Source of the DNA: Nitrospira defluvii
GTDB taxonomy: Bacteria > Nitrospirota > Nitrospiria > Nitrospirales > Nitrospiraceae
NCBI GenBank assembly: GCA_000196815.1
Contig: FP929003.1
Span: 3,061,501 to 3,125,500, forward strand
Direction: 5' to 3'
Length of the DNA stretch: 64,000 nucleotides
Shown: in pieces, positions 27,716 to 37,180 of the stretch
How the letters are laid out: every line of letters starts with the position of its first letter
Numbering within the stretch: position 1 is the stretch's first letter
Made by a program: the position numbers and the translations under genes
The notes under the pieces: generated by a model
Database searches by the model: none
Seen by the model: the letters and a program-made list of their open reading frames with translations, nothing else
Told to the model about the DNA's origin: nothing

Positions 27716-29029
27716 CTATTTTGCGATGGTGATGGCCGGTGTGGGGGTTTTGGAGATGTCGGTCACGGTCATTTGATACAGCTGGGCCAACACCCGAAAC
27801 GTACCCAAATTCCAGGGGTCCAACGTGCGGTCCTCACGGGACGCTTTGGCGATCGAATACCAGCGGTTTTCAAACTTGACGGCGAAGGCGGCGTCATCCG
27901 GGCGTGAGTCCGTTTCCACGATATTCATCGTCTGTACAGGGTTCAGCGCCACTTCACCCGTGCGATCGTCCGGGTTGACAGGGAATTCCCGGTCTGCCGC
28001 GATGCCGTTGGCAAGGAACCGCATGATCTTGTTGAAGCTTCTGATGACCAGAAACCCGTGCAAAGGATACTCCCCGCCGGGACCGTCCGGCCGGATGTCG
28101 ATCAGAATATAGTTGCGTGGATACCGCTGCGCCTCCTCGTGGAGAAGACGGCGCTCCTCGTTCGGCAGTTGCATGGGATCGTAGTTCGTAATCACCGTCC
28201 GCCCCGTGACACGCCGTCGAACGGTGATCGAGGGTTCGTCACTGACCCCGCCGATCGCATACCCCCGTTCCATCGCATCGAGAATTTTATCCAGGCCTCT
28301 GACCAGATCCCCGGACCCCGAACGCGCCGACAAAGGCAGCGAGACGGATTGCTCGAAAATCAGCGGCGTCACTTGCAGCTCCCGCTCAAGATTCAATGCC
28401 GACAAGTGCATGACACGCCGCCGAAACTCCCGATACTCGTCTTCGAAGTACGGCATATTGCGGTAAAACGCCGACTCGCCATAACCGCTGGCCTGGATCC
28501 CGCTCGCCATGAGACGAAGAATGATCGCCGGCTCGACGCCCTGCTGAAACATGAAGGTCACGCGGCTTTCGTCGAACGGGGTCAGGATGCGGCTCGTAAA
28601 CTCCTCGCCCTGAATCGGCACGATCGTCATCGTCGGACGTTCGGCAATGCTGCCGCCGAGTGTGAGTCCGAGGGAATCCGGACCGGGCAACGCGAAGGTC
28701 TTCGTCAATCCGGCATTGGCTTGAAATTCGAACGTCGCCGCCACGCTGGAGACGCCGGTAAAATGCTGCGGGAGAAAATGACGGGAGCGGGCGATATTGA
28801 GCAGGAGCATTTCAGCTTCGACCCTCCCCACGGCGCGATCATATTCCAATACGGCCTGATGGAGCGCGATGGGAGACAAACACCCGACCGACATGACACA
28901 GAGGATGAGAAGCGCCGCCGCACTGCAGTATCGCCGGAACGAGCGGAGGCCATTGCAGGAGACATCGGCACGAGGCGGAACAACGGAAGGCGCGCTTCTG
29001 GACGGCGGGGAAACCTGACGAAAAACCAC
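27716..29029 (-). CDS. Outer-membrane-type lipoprotein of unknown function
   Basis: The 437-residue protein has a basic N-terminus, a hydrophobic stretch and a lipobox LCVMSVGC near residue 50, so it is probably lipidated. The mature part is mixed alpha/beta with no repeats; RNYILIDIRPDGPGGEYPLHGFLVIRSF is its most structured-looking part. The GTG start is 7 nt after the stop of the TPR gene and has no clear ribosome site, which suggests coupled translation. The signal region begins unusually far from this start, so the true start may be internal. I do not recognise the family; partnership with the TPR protein is inferred from spacing. Confidence 0.75.
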   Translation of the reverse strand: MVFRQVSPPSRSAPSVVPPRADVSCNGLRSFRRYCSAAALLILCVMSVGCLSPIALHQAVLEYDRAVGRVEAEMLLLNIARSRHFLPQHFTGVSSVAATFEFQANAGLTKTFALPGPDSLGLTLGGSIAERPTMTIVPIQGEEFTSRILTPFDESRVTFMFQQGVEPAIILRLMASGIQASGYGESAFYRNMPYFEDEYREFRRRVMHLSALNLERELQVTPLIFEQSVSLPLSARSGSGDLVRGLDKILDAMERGYAIGGVSDEPSITVRRRVTGRTVITNYDPMQLPNEERRLLHEEAQRYPRNYILIDIRPDGPGGEYPLHGFLVIRSFNKIMRFLANGIAADREFPVNPDDRTGEVALNPVQTMNIVETDSRPDDAAFAVKFENRWYSIAKASREDRTLDPWNLGTFRVLAQLYQMTVTDISKTPTPAITIAK

Positions 29030-29036
29030 CGGGATT

Positions 29037-30473
29037 CTATCGCTCCAATTCCGCGAGCTGTTTTCTCACCGCTTCGACCTTCTCCCGGTGATCCGGCTGC
29101 GCCTCGGCCAGCTTGACGTAACTGCGGTAGGACTGAATCGCCGCGCCGCGCTGCTGTTGAGCACTGAATGCCTCACCCAGATTGTAGTAGGCAATCGGAT
29201 CGGCGGGCTGCAAGTCCGCCGCCGTGCGGAACGCGGTCAAGGCCTCGTCAATCCGGCCTTTGGTCAGAAGCGCGACTCCAAGGTTGTTGTGAGCGGCGAT
29301 ACTCTTCGGCGCCGCCTGCAACGCCGCACGGTAAGCCACAATGGCTCCATCGACATCGCCATTTTTCTGCAACAGGACGGCTAAGGCCTCTTGAGCGGGG
29401 CCGTGCGTCGGCCGGTAGGCCAACATGGCACGATACTCCGCAATCGCCCCATCACTCTCGCCGGCTCGTTCGAGGAGCTGCCCCACGTCGTAATGCACCG
29501 CGCCTTGCCCGGGATCGAGCTTCAACACCTCGCGAAAGGCCGCCAACGCCCCTTCGACTTCCCCCTTGGCCTTCAGCGCCAACCCCAGGTTGTAGTGGGC
29601 GTCGCCATTTTCCGGTTGCAGACGAATAGCCGTGCGGCCGGCGCCGATCGCGCCGTCGACCTCCCCCTTTGCCAGCAAGGCAGCGCTGAGGTTCACACTG
29701 TACAATGCGGCGGACCCACCGGCTTGAAGCCGCAATGCCGCTCGATACTCCCCGATCGCCTCATCGAGCAGACCTTTTTTCTGCAGCACGAGGCCCAGGT
29801 TGTTGTGAGCGGTGGCATTGTCCGGCTGCAATCGAAGACTCTCCCGATATTCGCCGACCGCGCCATCCAAATCCTCCTTGGCCTCCAGGGCAAGCGCGAG
29901 ATTGTGATGAGGGGCGGCGTTGCCCGGCTGCAAACGAATGGCATGCCGATAGGCTGCGATCGCCTCGTCGACCTGTCCCTTCTCGCTCAACGCCACGCCC
30001 AGATTGTTATGAATCGCGGCAAATTCCGGTTGGGCGTTCAAGGCGACCCGATATTCGTTGATGGCCTCGTCCAGCGCACCCTGTGCCGCAAGCGCGAGCC
30101 CCATAGCGTGACGAGCCTCGGGGAAATCGGTTCGCTTCTGAAGCGCCGACCTGAACTTCTCCACCGCCTGTTCGTAATTCCCCTTCGCGTGCAGCGCGAC
30201 CCCGGCATAATACAGCCCTTCAGCCTCGCCGGCCTGCGAGCCCGGGCGTGTCTTTTGCGGAATGATCTGAGGAACGGAAGAGGATCGGTGGCGGTGAGAC
30301 GGGGTTTTCTTGTGCGCGGCAAGCCCATCCTGAAGCAACGCCGAACTGAGAAACCCGCTGAGCACGAACAACCCGGCTACAGAAACCCAACAGCCACGAG
30401 CATTCACACGGCCCCACCGGACCGCGGGACTACCTTGATCGCCCTGCCCGGAGTCCGCAGCTCGTGCCGGCAT
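29037..30473 (-). CDS. Tetratricopeptide-repeat protein
   Basis: The 478-residue product has one hydrophobic N-terminal segment (about residues 27-47, VSVAGLFVLSGFLSSALL), a Lys/Arg/Ser linker, and then about eleven tandem 34-residue TPR units with the A-x-x-x-Y-x-x-A-L pattern (for example NNLGVALSEKGQVDEAIAAY). TPRs form a superhelical protein-binding scaffold, here probably in the periplasm anchored by the N-terminal helix. ATG 30473 follows AAGGGGG; the longer frame to 30536 lacks a ribosome site. It is followed at 7 nt by the lipoprotein gene. Confidence 0.85.
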   Translation of the reverse strand: MPARAADSGQGDQGSPAVRWGRVNARGCWVSVAGLFVLSGFLSSALLQDGLAAHKKTPSHRHRSSSVPQIIPQKTRPGSQAGEAEGLYYAGVALHAKGNYEQAVEKFRSALQKRTDFPEARHAMGLALAAQGALDEAINEYRVALNAQPEFAAIHNNLGVALSEKGQVDEAIAAYRHAIRLQPGNAAPHHNLALALEAKEDLDGAVGEYRESLRLQPDNATAHNNLGLVLQKKGLLDEAIGEYRAALRLQAGGSAALYSVNLSAALLAKGEVDGAIGAGRTAIRLQPENGDAHYNLGLALKAKGEVEGALAAFREVLKLDPGQGAVHYDVGQLLERAGESDGAIAEYRAMLAYRPTHGPAQEALAVLLQKNGDVDGAIVAYRAALQAAPKSIAAHNNLGVALLTKGRIDEALTAFRTAADLQPADPIAYYNLGEAFSAQQQRGAAIQSYRSYVKLAEAQPDHREKVEAVRKQLAELER

Positions 30474-30602
30474 TGCCCCCTTACCTGCAAGATTGGAAAG
30501 AGATCGTATATTGCAGATCGCCAGAAAACAAATCAAGCCCAGAACCGTTCAGCAATACTGCGTGCGGTCCAACTCGGCCTCAAGTTTTCATCAGCAAGCC
30601 GG

Positions 30603-30632
30603 TAGACACTTCAACTCTTCTTCGGCTATTAT
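30603..30632 (+). promoter_or_regulatory. Predicted tRNA promoter
   Basis: TAGACA (30603-30608) and TATTAT (30627-30632), each matching five of six consensus bases, are spaced by 18 nt. Transcription would begin about 29 nt before the mature tRNA. Confidence 0.45.
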
Positions 30633-30667
30633 TGCGGTTCACTTCGACCGGTCACGCATCCTCCAGT

Positions 30668-30743
30668 GGCGGTGTAGCTCAGTTGGTAGAGCAGCGGACT
30701 CATAAGCCGCGGGTCACCCGTTCAATCCGGGTCACCGCCACCA
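30668..30743 (+). tRNA. tRNA-Met (anticodon CAT)
   Basis: A complete cloverleaf can be drawn over 76 nt: acceptor GGCGGTG pairing with CACCGCC, D-arm GCTCAGTTGGTAGAGC, anticodon loop CTCATAA, variable loop GGGTC, T-arm ACCCG TTCAATC CGGGT, and an encoded CCA end. The anticodon is CAT. The CTCATAA loop fits elongator Met but is also found in tRNA-Ile2, whose C34 is modified to lysidine, so the amino-acid identity is not fully certain. It is not an initiator, since it lacks the three G-C pairs in the anticodon stem. Confidence 0.93.
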
Positions 30744-30890
30744 AACTTTCCCCCATCAATCGACGAGAGTGCCCTAGGGTCGCAGCCCAACTCGCGATGG
30801 AGCGTTGACTCCGATGTGTGGGGCGCGTCAGGCTGGAGAGGCGGACGAGGGGTTGGTAACAGGGCCGTGCGACGGAGAAGACGCTGGCGT

Positions 30891-33800
30891 CTATAGCCGT
30901 GGGCGCAGGCGTTGACGCCGGCCCGGCTCCTCTGCCGACAATGTAGGAATGGTCGCGCAGCAACCAGCCAGGAGCCTTCCTTTACGAACGGCCCAAAGCA
31001 CAAATCCCACAGAGAGAGTCGTCCCCGTCAACGCAGTCACCTGAGCCATCAACGACTGAGGCTCGCGGTCCACAATGACCGCCTCCCGCAGGGATAGGAT
31101 CACTTCATCCAATTTATTCAGGACCAGTTCAGTCGCCGAGGGCTGCGGCCCCGAATTACCAGCCCTGCCCGCCTCGATCGCATCCGTAGGCGAGACCGGG
31201 GATGAATTCCAGGACCCACTGTCATCCGACTGTACAGAGCGTGACGCGGCAGGTTGCCCTTCCCCATGACGAACATCGCCTGAAGGGGGCGCTACGCGCG
31301 GCGGCGTGCTGTCGGTATAGCGGCTCATCGTACCGGCGAGATCCGTCCCATTCATAGACACCACCGCATTCACCGGCTCCTGTCGCACTGCGAACGGCAG
31401 TGGTTCGTCATGAGGCTGAACGGATGTGCCCGCCTGTGCCGAGGGCATCGGAATGAGGGAGGAAGGAAGCAACGGACTGATCGCCTCCGCCCCATCCGTG
31501 ACCCTAACCTGAATGGTTTGCATCGCCGTGCCGCCTTGGCTGTCGGTGACACGAACCTGCACAACATACACATTGTCGCCATTGGCGTCAGCGGCCGCTT
31601 CGAAATCAGGAGGGGCCACAAAACTCAGCGCACCGGTCGTAGCGTCGATCGTAAACTGCGCCTGATCCGCTCCGCCGCTGATTGAGTAGGTCAAGGCCTG
31701 CACAGGCACATCCACATCTGCGCCGGTTACGACCGTAATGCCGGTCACATGTTCGGCGACCGTGATCGAAGCGGCCGCCGTTCCTCCATCGCTGACGATG
31801 GTCGGCGCGTCGTTCACCGGTGTGATCGTCAGCGTCATCGTGGTCGTGCCCACCGAACCTCCCGCCCCGTCGCTCACCGCAAACGTAAAGCGATCGCTCA
31901 GCGTTTCTGATCCATCGTGACGATAGACCAGGCGGTTGGCCGCAAGATCAGCCTGGGTAAAAGTCGCCAGCGCCACGCCCGGCCTGGTCGTCAACTCCAG
32001 CCGACCATGGGCAGGACCGGTCCCGACAGAGAATCTGAGCTGGGCGGCAGAATTGTCCACGTCCACCACCGCAAGCTCTGCGCTCGTAATCGTGTCGAGT
32101 CCCCCTTCGGCCACGCTGCTCCCGCTGTTGGCGGTGATCACCGGCCGATCATTGACCGCAGTGACATTGACCGTGAGCTGGTTGGGCGTCGGGTCGTACA
32201 GACTGGTGCTGTCGCGCACGGAGAAGGTAATGCGGGCGTAGCCGGTCCCGTTGGCGTTGGCCGCCGGGGTAAACACCAGGTGGCCCGCCGCGAGGTCCGC
32301 CGTCGTGATCACCTGCCCCGCCGTCACCGCCACGCCCGACAGCGTCAGGGTCCCGGCCGTCGGCAGCGTGTCGATCCGCACCGCACTCAGCGCGTCGCCG
32401 GCATCCACATCGCTGAACCCGAAATTGGCCGCCGTGAGGATGTGCGACGTATCTTCGTTGATCGTGACGGTCGCATTGGTCCCGCTGGGGGCCTCGTGCA
32501 CGTTGGTCAGGTGGATCGTGAACGTCTCATCGTAGGTCAGGCCGCCCCGATCGGTCACCCGGACGGTCACGGCATGGCTCGTCGCCGCTTCGTAGTTCAG
32601 CAAGGTACTGTTGGCGACCGTGAGGGCGCCGGTCGTCCGGTTGATCGCAAACCGCCCCCCCGCCGTATTGGTCAAACTGTAGCTCTTCGTATCGCCGGCG
32701 TCGGGGTCGGTCCCGCTTACCGTGCCCACCACGGTCCCATTGGCCGCGTGCTCCGCAATCGTGTTCGCCGACAGACTCAGGTCCGTCGGCCGATCATTGA
32801 CCGCAGTGACATTGACCGTGAGCTGGTTGGGCGTCGGGTCGTACAGACTGGTGCTGTCGCGCACGGAGAAGGTAACGCGGGCGTAGCCGGTCCCGCTGGC
32901 GTTGGCCGCCGGGGTAAACACCAGCTGGCCCGCCGCGAGGTCCGCCGTCGTGATCACCTGCCCCGCCGTCACCGCCACGCCCGACAGCGTCAGGGTCCCG
33001 GCCGTCGGCAGCGTGTCGATCCGCACCGCACTCAGCGCGTCGCCGGCATCCACGTCGCTGAACCCGAAATTGGCCGCCGTGAGGATGTGCGACGTATCTT
33101 CGTTGATCGTGACGGTCGCATTGGTCCCGCTGGGGGCCTCGTGCACGTTGGTCAGGTGGATCGTGAACGTCTCGTCGTAGGTCAGGCCGCCCCGATCGGT
33201 CACCCGGACGGTCACGGCATGGCTCGTCGCCGCTTCGTAGTTCAGCAAGGTACTGTTGGCGACCGTGAGGGCGCCGGTCGTCCGGTTGATCGCAAACCGC
33301 CCCCCCGCCGTATTGGTCAAACTGTAACTCTTCGTATCGCCGGCGTCGGGGTCGGTCCCGCTTACCGTGCCCACCACGGTCCCATTGGCCGCGTGCTCCG
33401 CAATCGTGTTCGCCGATAGACTCAGGTCCACCGGCCGATCATTGACCGCAGTGACATTGACCGTGAGCTGGTTGGGCGTCGGGTCGTACAGACTGGTGCT
33501 GTCGCGCACGGAGAAGGTAATGCGGGCGTAGCCGGTCCCGTTGGCGTTGGCCGCCGGGGTAAACACCAGGTGGCCCGCCGCGAGGTCCGCCGTCGTGATC
33601 ACCTGCCCCGCCGTCACCGCCACGCCCGACAGCGTCAGGGTCCCGGCCGTCGGCAGCGTGTCGATCCGCACCGCACTCAGCGCGTCGCCGGCATCCACGT
33701 CGCTGAACCCGAAATTGGCCGCCGTGAGGATGTGCGACGTATCTTCGTTGATCGTGACGGTCGCATTGGTCCCGCTGGGGGCCTCGTGCACGTTGGTCAG

Positions 33801-36800
33801 GTTGATCGTGAACGTCTCATCGTAGGTCAGGCCGCCCCGATCGGTCACCCGGACGGTCACGGCATGGCTCGTCGCCGCTTCGTAGTTCAGCAAGGTACTG
33901 TTGGCGACCGTGAGGGCGCCGGTCGTCCGGTTGATCGCAAACCGCCCCCCCGCCGTATTGGTCAAACTGTAACTCTTCGTATCGCCGGCGTCGGGATCGG
34001 TCCCGCTTACCGTGCCCACCACGGTCCCATTGGCCGCGTGCTCCGCAATCGTGTTCGCCGACAGACTCAGGTCCACCGGCCGATCATTGACCGCAGTGAC
34101 ATTGACCGTGAGCTGGTTGGGCGTCGGGTCGTACAGACTGGTGCTGTCGCGCACGGAGAAGGTAATGCGGGCGTAGCCGGTCCCGTTGGCGTTGGCCGCC
34201 GGGGTAAACACCAGGTGGCCCGCCGCGAGGTCCGCCGTCGTGATCACCTGCCCCGCCGTCACCGCCACGCCCGACAGCGTCAGGGTCCCGGCCGTCGGCA
34301 GCGTGTCGATCCGCACCGCACTCAGCGCGTCGCCGGCATCCACATCGCTGAACCCGAAATTGGCCGCCGTCAGGATGTGCGACGTATCTTCGTTGATCGT
34401 GACGGTCGCATTGGTCCCGCTGGGGGCCTCGTGCACGTTGGTCAGGTTGATCGTGAACGTCTCATCGTAGGTCAGGCCGCCCCGATCGGTCACCCGGACG
34501 GTCACGGCATGGCTCGTCGCCGCTTCGTAGTTCAGCAAGGTACTGTTGGCGACCGTGAGGGCGCCGGTCGTCCGGTTGATCGCAAACCGCCCCCCCGCCG
34601 TATTGGTCAAACTGTAACTCTTCGTGTCGCCGGCGTCGGGATCGGTCCCGCTCACCGTGCCCACCACGGTCCCATTGGCCGCGTGCTCCGCAATCGTGTT
34701 CGCTGACAGACTCAGGTCCGTCGGTCTCTCATTGACGGCAGTGACGGTCACGCTGATGGCCTGAGAATCCACGCCACCGTTTCCGTCGGACACTTGGACG
34801 GTCACATCGTAGATGTTGTTACCGCCGCTGTCGGTCGGCGCCTCGTAGTTCGGGGCGGAGACAAACGACAAGGCACCGGTGCTACTGTTGATCGTAAACT
34901 TGGCGGCATCGGCCCCCCCGACAATCGAGTAGCCCAAGGTTTGCCTGGTATCGGCGTCGGAGGCAGTGACCCTGGTGACCGCCGTGGAATTCTCCGCAAT
35001 ATTGATGAGGGCTGTGGCCCCCCCGCCATTGCTGGTGATCCTGGGAGCCGCTTCATTCACATCCGTCACGTTGATGGTGAAGGTCTCGTCGTAGGTCAGT
35101 CCGCCGGAATCCGTCACCCGTGCGGTCACAGTGTGGCTCGTTGCGCTCTCGTAATTGAGGAGCGATGCGTTGGCTACGGTAAGCTGGCCCGTGCTGCTAT
35201 TGATCGCAAACCGGCCGCCGGCGCTGTCGGTCAGGGAATACGTCTTGGTATCGCCCGTATCCACATCGCTGCCGCTCACGGTGCCGACGACGGTGCCATT
35301 GGCCGCATTCTCCGCCACCGTGTTCGCCGACAAGGCCAGGTCTGTCGGTGCCTCATTGACGTTTGCCACTGTCACGGCGATGGCTTGGGTGTCCGTGCCG
35401 CCCTGGCCGTCAGACACCTGCACCGTGACGTCGTACACGTTATTCCCGCCGCTGTCTGCCGGGGCTTCATAGCTGGGTACCGAGACAAAACTCAGCTGAC
35501 CCGTGCTGTTGCTGATGGTAAATCGAGCTGCGTCTGCCCCGCCGGCGATTGAATAGCCTAGGGTGTGCCCTGCATCAACGTCAGTAGCCGTGACGGTCGT
35601 GACGACCGTGCTGTTCTCCCCGACCGTGATCGACGCCGTCGTTCCACCGCCGTTGCTGCTGATCGTCGGCGCACTGTTCGCGGCGCCGGTGTCATAGCTG
35701 ACCTGCACGTTATCGACATACAGCGGATCGCCCCCGCCCACCCCGGTGACGATGAATTGGATCGTCGTACTCGCGGAGGCATAACCGGAAATGTCGAGCT
35801 TAACGGTGCCGCTTCCGGCATTCGACATAGGGGAGAAGACGCCGTCGGTGAGCGTGGTATAGGTCGTTCCGTCGGCCGACACGCGAATCTCGATTTGATC
35901 GGAACCCGACAACGAGTTGGTGTAATCGAATGTGAGGATTGCGCCGCTCGTTCCTGACAGATCAACCTGCCGCGACGCTTGGTTTCCCACGGAACCGGCG
36001 TTGATCCTCAGTTGTGATGAAGCGACATGCACATCCCCGCCACTTGCCCCACCGCCGCCGGCATCGGTTTCGGACCAATCTGAGGCCCACTTCTGAGTCC
36101 CATCGTGATTGTCGTAGGAACTTGAGGAGAATTGGTCGCCGACAGTCTCGGTCGTCAGGATCCCCTTCCAGTCCATCTGCGCGGCATCGGTGATCGCGAG
36201 ATCGGTTTCGATCGATCCAACCTGGGTTTCGAATTTCCAATCGCCGCCCAAATCGATGTGGCCGGTTCTGTCGCTGTTCGCCGCCACGTCAGCTCCGGTC
36301 AGTTCAGCCAACCGGGCCACAGCCGCCTGGCCGACATCCCCCTCGGCAAAATTACAGCCGTACACGAGAATATCGGCCTGCTCCGACAGGGTCTGCTGAA
36401 TCGTTGTGAACTCGTCCGCGTAACGAGTCGACATCGATTCGGCATTCAACGTGCCGGTGCCCAATTGCAATGTTCCAGCATCGCCGTGCGAAATCAGATG
36501 AATGGCGTCGATGCCCGATCGCCCGCTTAACGACGCGGCGATCTGCTCGACCCCGTCTCGGGAGGCATCCAGCACAACGACCTCCACATTGGGCCCCATG
36601 CCCACGAGCAGAGATTCGTAATCCGGAACCGTGGGGTCGACGAAGACCACTTCTGTCGCGGATTCGCCGGGAGTGTAGGAAGCCATCGCGTGGAGTAGTT
36701 CCTGAGATTCCTGCTGCTCATGAGTCATACTCTCGACAGTCCCCTCCGATGAGACCGCCGCCTCGGCCTGATCTTGAGCCACCTGTTCGGAGTGCACCTC

Positions 36801-36947
36801 GGCCGCGGTCGCCGCGGCCGCCGCGTCAAACATCAACCGTTGCTCGAGGGTTAGAAGCGACTGCTTGATTGTGGAGGGAGCGGCAGACTGCGACGCCGCT
36901 GGGGCTTCCGCCGGCTTACGTCTCAGTTTTTTGAATAGATTGAACAT
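30891..36947 (-). CDS. Giant DUF4347/cadherin-like repeat surface protein
   Basis: The product (about 2018 residues from ATG 36947) is probably a surface or secreted adhesin. The N-terminus carries LEQRLMFDAAAA, matching a motif common at the start of such giant proteins. A DUF4347 domain follows at about residues 98-270 (IDAIHLISHGDAGTLQLG, ILVYGCNFAEG), then a jelly-roll-like segment and many cadherin-like domains with DxDAG and VTVTAVNDRP calcium-type linkers. Residues 741-1600 are four near-identical 215-residue units. One hydrophobic helix lies near the C-terminus (TTLSVGFVLWAVRKG). The frame is open to 37082 but without support. The upstream M50/HlyD/TolC genes are its likely export machinery. 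Confidence 0.85.
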   Translation of the reverse strand: MFNLFKKLRRKPAEAPAASQSAAPSTIKQSLLTLEQRLMFDAAAAATAAEVHSEQVAQDQAEAAVSSEGTVESMTHEQQESQELLHAMASYTPGESATEVVFVDPTVPDYESLLVGMGPNVEVVVLDASRDGVEQIAASLSGRSGIDAIHLISHGDAGTLQLGTGTLNAESMSTRYADEFTTIQQTLSEQADILVYGCNFAEGDVGQAAVARLAELTGADVAANSDRTGHIDLGGDWKFETQVGSIETDLAITDAAQMDWKGILTTETVGDQFSSSSYDNHDGTQKWASDWSETDAGGGGASGGDVHVASSQLRINAGSVGNQASRQVDLSGTSGAILTFDYTNSLSGSDQIEIRVSADGTTYTTLTDGVFSPMSNAGSGTVKLDISGYASASTTIQFIVTGVGGGDPLYVDNVQVSYDTGAANSAPTISSNGGGTTASITVGENSTVVTTVTATDVDAGHTLGYSIAGGADAARFTISNSTGQLSFVSVPSYEAPADSGGNNVYDVTVQVSDGQGGTDTQAIAVTVANVNEAPTDLALSANTVAENAANGTVVGTVSGSDVDTGDTKTYSLTDSAGGRFAINSSTGQLTVANASLLNYESATSHTVTARVTDSGGLTYDETFTINVTDVNEAAPRITSNGGGATALINIAENSTAVTRVTASDADTRQTLGYSIVGGADAAKFTINSSTGALSFVSAPNYEAPTDSGGNNIYDVTVQVSDGNGGVDSQAISVTVTAVNERPTDLSLSANTIAEHAANGTVVGTVSGTDPDAGDTKSYSLTNTAGGRFAINRTTGALTVANSTLLNYEAATSHAVTVRVTDRGGLTYDETFTINLTNVHEAPSGTNATVTINEDTSHILTAANFGFSDVDAGDALSAVRIDTLPTAGTLTLSGVAVTAGQVITTADLAAGHLVFTPAANANGTGYARITFSVRDSTSLYDPTPNQLTVNVTAVNDRPVDLSLSANTIAEHAANGTVVGTVSGTDPDAGDTKSYSLTNTAGGRFAINRTTGALTVANSTLLNYEAATSHAVTVRVTDRGGLTYDETFTINLTNVHEAPSGTNATVTINEDTSHILTAANFGFSDVDAGDALSAVRIDTLPTAGTLTLSGVAVTAGQVITTADLAAGHLVFTPAANANGTGYARITFSVRDSTSLYDPTPNQLTVNVTAVNDRPVDLSLSANTIAEHAANGTVVGTVSGTDPDAGDTKSYSLTNTAGGRFAINRTTGALTVANSTLLNYEAATSHAVTVRVTDRGGLTYDETFTIHLTNVHEAPSGTNATVTINEDTSHILTAANFGFSDVDAGDALSAVRIDTLPTAGTLTLSGVAVTAGQVITTADLAAGQLVFTPAANASGTGYARVTFSVRDSTSLYDPTPNQLTVNVTAVNDRPTDLSLSANTIAEHAANGTVVGTVSGTDPDAGDTKSYSLTNTAGGRFAINRTTGALTVANSTLLNYEAATSHAVTVRVTDRGGLTYDETFTIHLTNVHEAPSGTNATVTINEDTSHILTAANFGFSDVDAGDALSAVRIDTLPTAGTLTLSGVAVTAGQVITTADLAAGHLVFTPAANANGTGYARITFSVRDSTSLYDPTPNQLTVNVTAVNDRPVITANSGSSVAEGGLDTITSAELAVVDVDNSAAQLRFSVGTGPAHGRLELTTRPGVALATFTQADLAANRLVYRHDGSETLSDRFTFAVSDGAGGSVGTTTMTLTITPVNDAPTIVSDGGTAAASITVAEHVTGITVVTGADVDVPVQALTYSISGGADQAQFTIDATTGALSFVAPPDFEAAADANGDNVYVVQVRVTDSQGGTAMQTIQVRVTDGAEAISPLLPSSLIPMPSAQAGTSVQPHDEPLPFAVRQEPVNAVVSMNGTDLAGTMSRYTDSTPPRVAPPSGDVRHGEGQPAASRSVQSDDSGSWNSSPVSPTDAIEAGRAGNSGPQPSATELVLNKLDEVILSLREAVIVDREPQSLMAQVTALTGTTLSVGFVLWAVRKGRLLAGCCATIPTLSAEEPGRRQRLRPRL
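32146..34725. repeat. Four tandem 645-bp coding repeats
   Basis: Units start at 32146, 32791, 33436 and 34081 and are each exactly 645 bp (215 codons), so the frame is kept. They differ by only a few single bases, for example at the base after GGTCC in each copy. Each encodes one cadherin-like domain plus one Ca-type linker domain of the giant surface protein. Such DNA-level identity implies recent duplication or gene conversion, and copy number is likely to vary and to be hard to assemble. Confidence 0.95.
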
Positions 36948-37180
36948 ACCTGCGCCCGACAGCCTCAAGTACACCCAGTTTCCCGCTTCTTTTTCGGTAG
37001 AAAGGCCGTCATCCTGAAGAAGGGAGCAGACGATATAACGGGGAGGCATGAAGCGAGGGCGTCGGCAGAACACAACGACCACTTACGGCCACGAATAAAC
37101 AGCGTTCACCGGGCCCGCCCCGCGTACGTGTCGTCGGAACGAAGCCGGTCAAACACAAGACAGGAAATCACCGCCATTGA

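Noticed and set aside
31917..34706. Long plus-strand open frames (about 500 and 378 codons) opposite the giant adhesin gene
   Set aside because: They are produced by the four repeated units read in antisense, are extremely Arg/His-rich and have no ribosome sites. The minus frame has clear domains.
32146..34725. Possible CRISPR or other non-coding repeat array
   Set aside because: Units are 645 bp, continuous and in frame, without unique spacers; they encode protein domains.
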